Below the pieces are notes generated by a model that ran no database searches, was not told where the DNA came from, and saw only the letters and a program-made list of their open reading frames with translations. Source: Promethearchaeota archaeon (lineage in GTDB: Archaea; Asgardarchaeota; Lokiarchaeia; Sigynarchaeales; MK-D1). From it: 7,582 nt of DNA. The position numbers were made by a program, and so were the translations under genes. Shown here one piece after another: positions 5,573 to 7,582 of the stretch; position 1 is the stretch's first letter, and each line of letters begins with the position of its first letter. The DNA lies in assembly GCA_016839865.1 (NCBI GenBank), contig JAEOTN010000314.1:1-7582 (forward strand). Direction: 5' to 3'.

Positions 5573-5587
5573 ATGGTTATTGATAGA
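5558..5587 (+). repeat. 13-bp tandem duplication spanning the start codon
   Basis: AGATGGTTATGATAGA (5558-5573) is followed, overlapping by three bases, by AGATGGTTATTGATAGA (5571-5587). The copies differ by one extra T. Both carry an ATG in the same relative place, at 5560 and 5573, but in different frames. The first reads only seven codons (MVMIDGY) before a TGA at 5581-5583, which lies inside the main gene. Confidence 0.7.
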
Positions 5588-6823
5588 ATAAATACAAGAG
5601 GCACTCATTATGAGGTAGGAGTTCAGCAAGGACGTTTGTACTATGCCTTGGTTGGTAGAATATCAATGACCAAAATGCTCCGAGGAATGAATTTCGTTCA
5701 GTCCACAAATATTGTGACACAAGTAGGTAAGGGGGTTTTTAACTTCGTTTTTGACCAATTAATAACCGGAGGATCTCGAAAGATGGAGAAAAACATTAAA
5801 AAAATACTCCCTAACCAATATGATAAGCTTACGGGAATTGCTGAAGGATTTGGTCTAAAAACGGAGAGGTTGGCCAAAGCATTATTTTTTGAAAATTTCT
5901 CTGGAAAATTGGATATCGATACAAAAGTGCCTCGAAGACAAGGATGTTCAGCTGGAATTATCATCAATAGCAAAAATCAAGGATTTATAGCAAAGAATTA
6001 TGATTTTCCATCTGAACTGGAGAAATTTCAAATCATTCGCTTTAGTGATCTAACAACAGATGAATACTCATCTGTGGGAGTTGGGGAGGGTCCTATGCCG
6101 GGTTGTGTGAGTGGTATAAACGAAGTAGGTCTTGCCATAACCATGAATTCAGCATATTCAAAAGATGTTAATTTATCCAACCCTCCTGGGACAATGTATT
6201 GTCAGGAAGTACTCGAAACATTGAAGACTACAGACGAAGCAGTTGAATATCTCATGAAAGTTCCTTTACCGGCAGGATGGATTTTCACAATATTGGATAA
6301 AAACAATGATGGAAGAATAGTTGAACGATCTGCAACCAAAGGTGCAGTACGGGGAATGGAACCGACAGAAGAGGGATTTTTTGCAGTAGCAACGAACAAT
6401 TATTTAGATCCAAGCACAATTGCAACAGAAATTCCAGAGGACGCAGAATGGAACGTAAAAGGGCTTGAGGGATACGCTCTAATCCCCCTCAGCAAATGGA
6501 GACACAAACGTATGAGAGAAATGGTGGAAGAAGAATGCAAGAGAAAAAAAATCACTAACGCTTCTTTACGAAAAATATTGAGTGATCACACTCGTCCTCC
6601 TAATGGTCTTAATGAAACTATTTGTCGCCACACACATGCTTTATTTGATACTTTATCCTCAGTGTATATCAACCCACAAGAGATGAAATTTGCAGTTTCA
6701 GATGGAAATCCTTGTTTGAATTACCCCATTCGCAACTATAACGTCGCATTCAAATATGAAATTCCTCCAATTCGCTATCTTCGCAGAAACTCCAAAGAGG
6801 ATTTCTATGACCCCTTATTTTAA
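5573..6823 (+). CDS. Ntn-hydrolase of the peptidase C45 / acyl-CoA:6-APA acyltransferase-like family
   Basis: A 416-residue protein of the AAT-like Ntn-hydrolase superfamily, whose members cleave themselves before a Cys and then hydrolyse or transfer amide-bound acyl groups. The N-terminal IDRINTRGTHYEVGVQQG (3-20) is family-typical. The likely autocleavage site is Gly124/Cys125 in RRQGCSAG, giving a 124-residue alpha chain and a 292-residue beta chain with Cys125 as nucleophile. N142-Y-D144, in the KNYDFP segment, fits the family substrate-pocket motif, and GCVSGINEVGLAITMNS and HTHALFDTLSSVYINP match later conserved segments. No signal peptide or membrane helix is visible, so it is probably cytoplasmic. 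A TAG directly precedes the ATG, and the next Met is residue 32, so this is the only reasonable start; no clear Shine-Dalgarno is seen. The substrate is unknown. Neighbours (ribosomal proteins, cdhE) give no clear hint, and it appears to be transcribed alone. Confidence 0.85.
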   Translation: MVIDRINTRGTHYEVGVQQGRLYYALVGRISMTKMLRGMNFVQSTNIVTQVGKGVFNFVFDQLITGGSRKMEKNIKKILPNQYDKLTGIAEGFGLKTERLAKALFFENFSGKLDIDTKVPRRQGCSAGIIINSKNQGFIAKNYDFPSELEKFQIIRFSDLTTDEYSSVGVGEGPMPGCVSGINEVGLAITMNSAYSKDVNLSNPPGTMYCQEVLETLKTTDEAVEYLMKVPLPAGWIFTILDKNNDGRIVERSATKGAVRGMEPTEEGFFAVATNNYLDPSTIATEIPEDAEWNVKGLEGYALIPLSKWRHKRMREMVEEECKRKKITNASLRKILSDHTRPPNGLNETICRHTHALFDTLSSVYINPQEMKFAVSDGNPCLNYPIRNYNVAFKYEIPPIRYLRRNSKEDFYDPLF

Positions 6824-6923
6824 CTCTTTTTGGGATCATTGTTTTTACTAAATTTTCCTAAAAAATCGAGACAACTCTTTTTATTACACAATGCGGTATG
6901 TGAAATATAATTGGTGTACGATT
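6824..6923 (+). promoter_or_regulatory. Spacer with T-run terminators and candidate promoter of cdhE
   Basis: After the hydrolase stop, T-runs at 6827-6831 and 6842-6846 are plausible U-tract terminators. Further on, CTTTTTATTA (6877-6886) is the best TATA-like element and would start transcription near 6908. GGTG at 6913-6916 is a Shine-Dalgarno 7 nt before the ATG at 6924. All three calls rest on short motifs; the Shine-Dalgarno is the firmest. Confidence 0.4.
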
Positions 6924-7582
6924 ATGGTCAAACGAGCAAGTCCTCTCCAAATTTACAAATTATTAGATAGGAGTAACTGTCAATCATGTGGTCGCAAGAC
7001 ATGTATGGAATTTGTTACAGATTTATTGGAACGCCGTGTGAAACTAGATGATTGCCCAGAAGAGCATTTACCGGCAAAAAAAAGAAAAAAAATAGCCGAT
7101 CTTGTAGCGCCACCACAGCTTCCCCTTGAATTTGGTGTGGGAGAACGCATGACAACAATTGGTGGTGAGGAAGCATTTCACCGTCATGATTTAACTTTTT
7201 TCAATCAAACTGCAATTGCAATAGAAGTATTTGATGAAATGCCGAATTTGATGGATACAGTAAAATATCTGAATGACTTTGCCATCTTCCGGATAGGGGA
7301 GAGTTTGACTTTAGATGCAATTGCACTTCGTTGTACTTCTAACTCACCAGAGAAATATGCGAAGATTGCACAAAAGGTTGTAAATGTTATCCAGATCCCT
7401 CTTATATTATGTTCGTTCAACTCAGAGGTTCTAACTGCTGCTGCAACTAAGATTAAAGATAAAAAACCTCTTCTTTATGCAGCAACGAAAGAGAATTGGA
7501 AAGAAATCGGTAAATGTGCAATTGAAAATAATTTACCCGTAGTTTGTTTTTCAACTAATCCTGATGAGCTTGTATCTATAGC
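6924..7582 (+). CDS. cdhE: ACDS complex corrinoid iron-sulfur protein, gamma subunit (5' part, runs off window)
   Basis: The gamma subunit of the acetyl-CoA decarbonylase/synthase complex. With the delta subunit it carries the corrinoid cofactor that passes a methyl group between tetrahydropterin and the acetyl-CoA-forming centre. The 219 complete codons seen are about half the usual length of roughly 460; the frame is open to the edge. The N-terminus has the [4Fe-4S] motif C19-x2-C22-x4-C27-x16-C44, which is diagnostic. The TIM-barrel domain follows, with GVGERMTTIGGEE, RHDLTFFNQTAIAIEV, ESLTLDAIALR, IPLILCSFNSEV and KPLLYAATKENWKEIG, all family-like. The ATG at 6924 gives the short N-terminus of relatives (MVKRASPLQIYK) and has GGTG 7 nt upstream. 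In-frame starts at ATG 6891 and GTG 6900 would add 8-11 residues with no such support. The C-terminal B12-binding part is outside the window. Confidence 0.95.
   Translation, partial: MVKRASPLQIYKLLDRSNCQSCGRKTCMEFVTDLLERRVKLDDCPEEHLPAKKRKKIADLVAPPQLPLEFGVGERMTTIGGEEAFHRHDLTFFNQTAIAIEVFDEMPNLMDTVKYLNDFAIFRIGESLTLDAIALRCTSNSPEKYAKIAQKVVNVIQIPLILCSFNSEVLTAAATKIKDKKPLLYAATKENWKEIGKCAIENNLPVVCFSTNPDELVSI

Overview
The window is archaeal chromosomal DNA, AT-rich and tightly packed. The evidence is the ether-lipid pathway (a GGGP synthase, a UbiA-family DGGGP synthase and a geranylgeranyl reductase), two ribosomal proteins of archaeal/eukaryotic type (S8e and L34e), TATA-like boxes upstream of several starts, and the start of the corrinoid iron-sulfur subunit of an acetyl-CoA decarbonylase/synthase (ACDS). 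That last gene suggests an anaerobe with a Wood-Ljungdahl type pathway. The mix (low GC, L34e, ACDS, a C45-type Ntn-hydrolase, a dolichol/phytol-kinase-like protein) would suit an Asgard/Lokiarchaeia-like or related lineage, but this is a weak inference and the sequence does not settle it.

Layout. Positions 1-141 (+) hold the very acidic, tandemly repeated C-terminus of a gene that begins outside the window. Its stop overlaps the start of a lipid gene run on the + strand: GGGP synthase (134-916), DGGGP synthase (906-1811, TTG start, 11-nt overlap), a membrane protein of the SEC59/VTE5 polyprenol-kinase-like group (1858-2628) and a geranylgeranyl reductase (about 2656-4023). On the minus strand, convergent with the reductase, lie a four-helix membrane protein of unknown function (4033-4590) and, behind it, the ribosomal pair S8e (4971-5363) then L34e (4690-4959). 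A 209-nt divergent spacer (5364-5572) separates S8e from a C45/AAT-type Ntn-hydrolase (5573-6823, +). After a 100-nt spacer, cdhE (6924 to the window end, +) runs off the edge.

How the genes work together. The + strand run 134-4023 covers three successive steps of archaeal membrane lipid assembly: the first and second ether bonds, and saturation of the prenyl chains. The fourth member, the kinase-like protein, sits where a CTP-using step (CDP-archaeol formation by CarS) would be expected. No CarS-like gene is visible here. The protein could salvage prenyl alcohols, make a polyprenyl-phosphate sugar carrier, or do the CTP-dependent activation itself; this is the main open biological question of the window. 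The rest looks like ordinary housekeeping genes plus two proteins of unclear role, the small membrane protein and the Ntn-hydrolase. I found no mobile element, CRISPR array, tRNA or rRNA.
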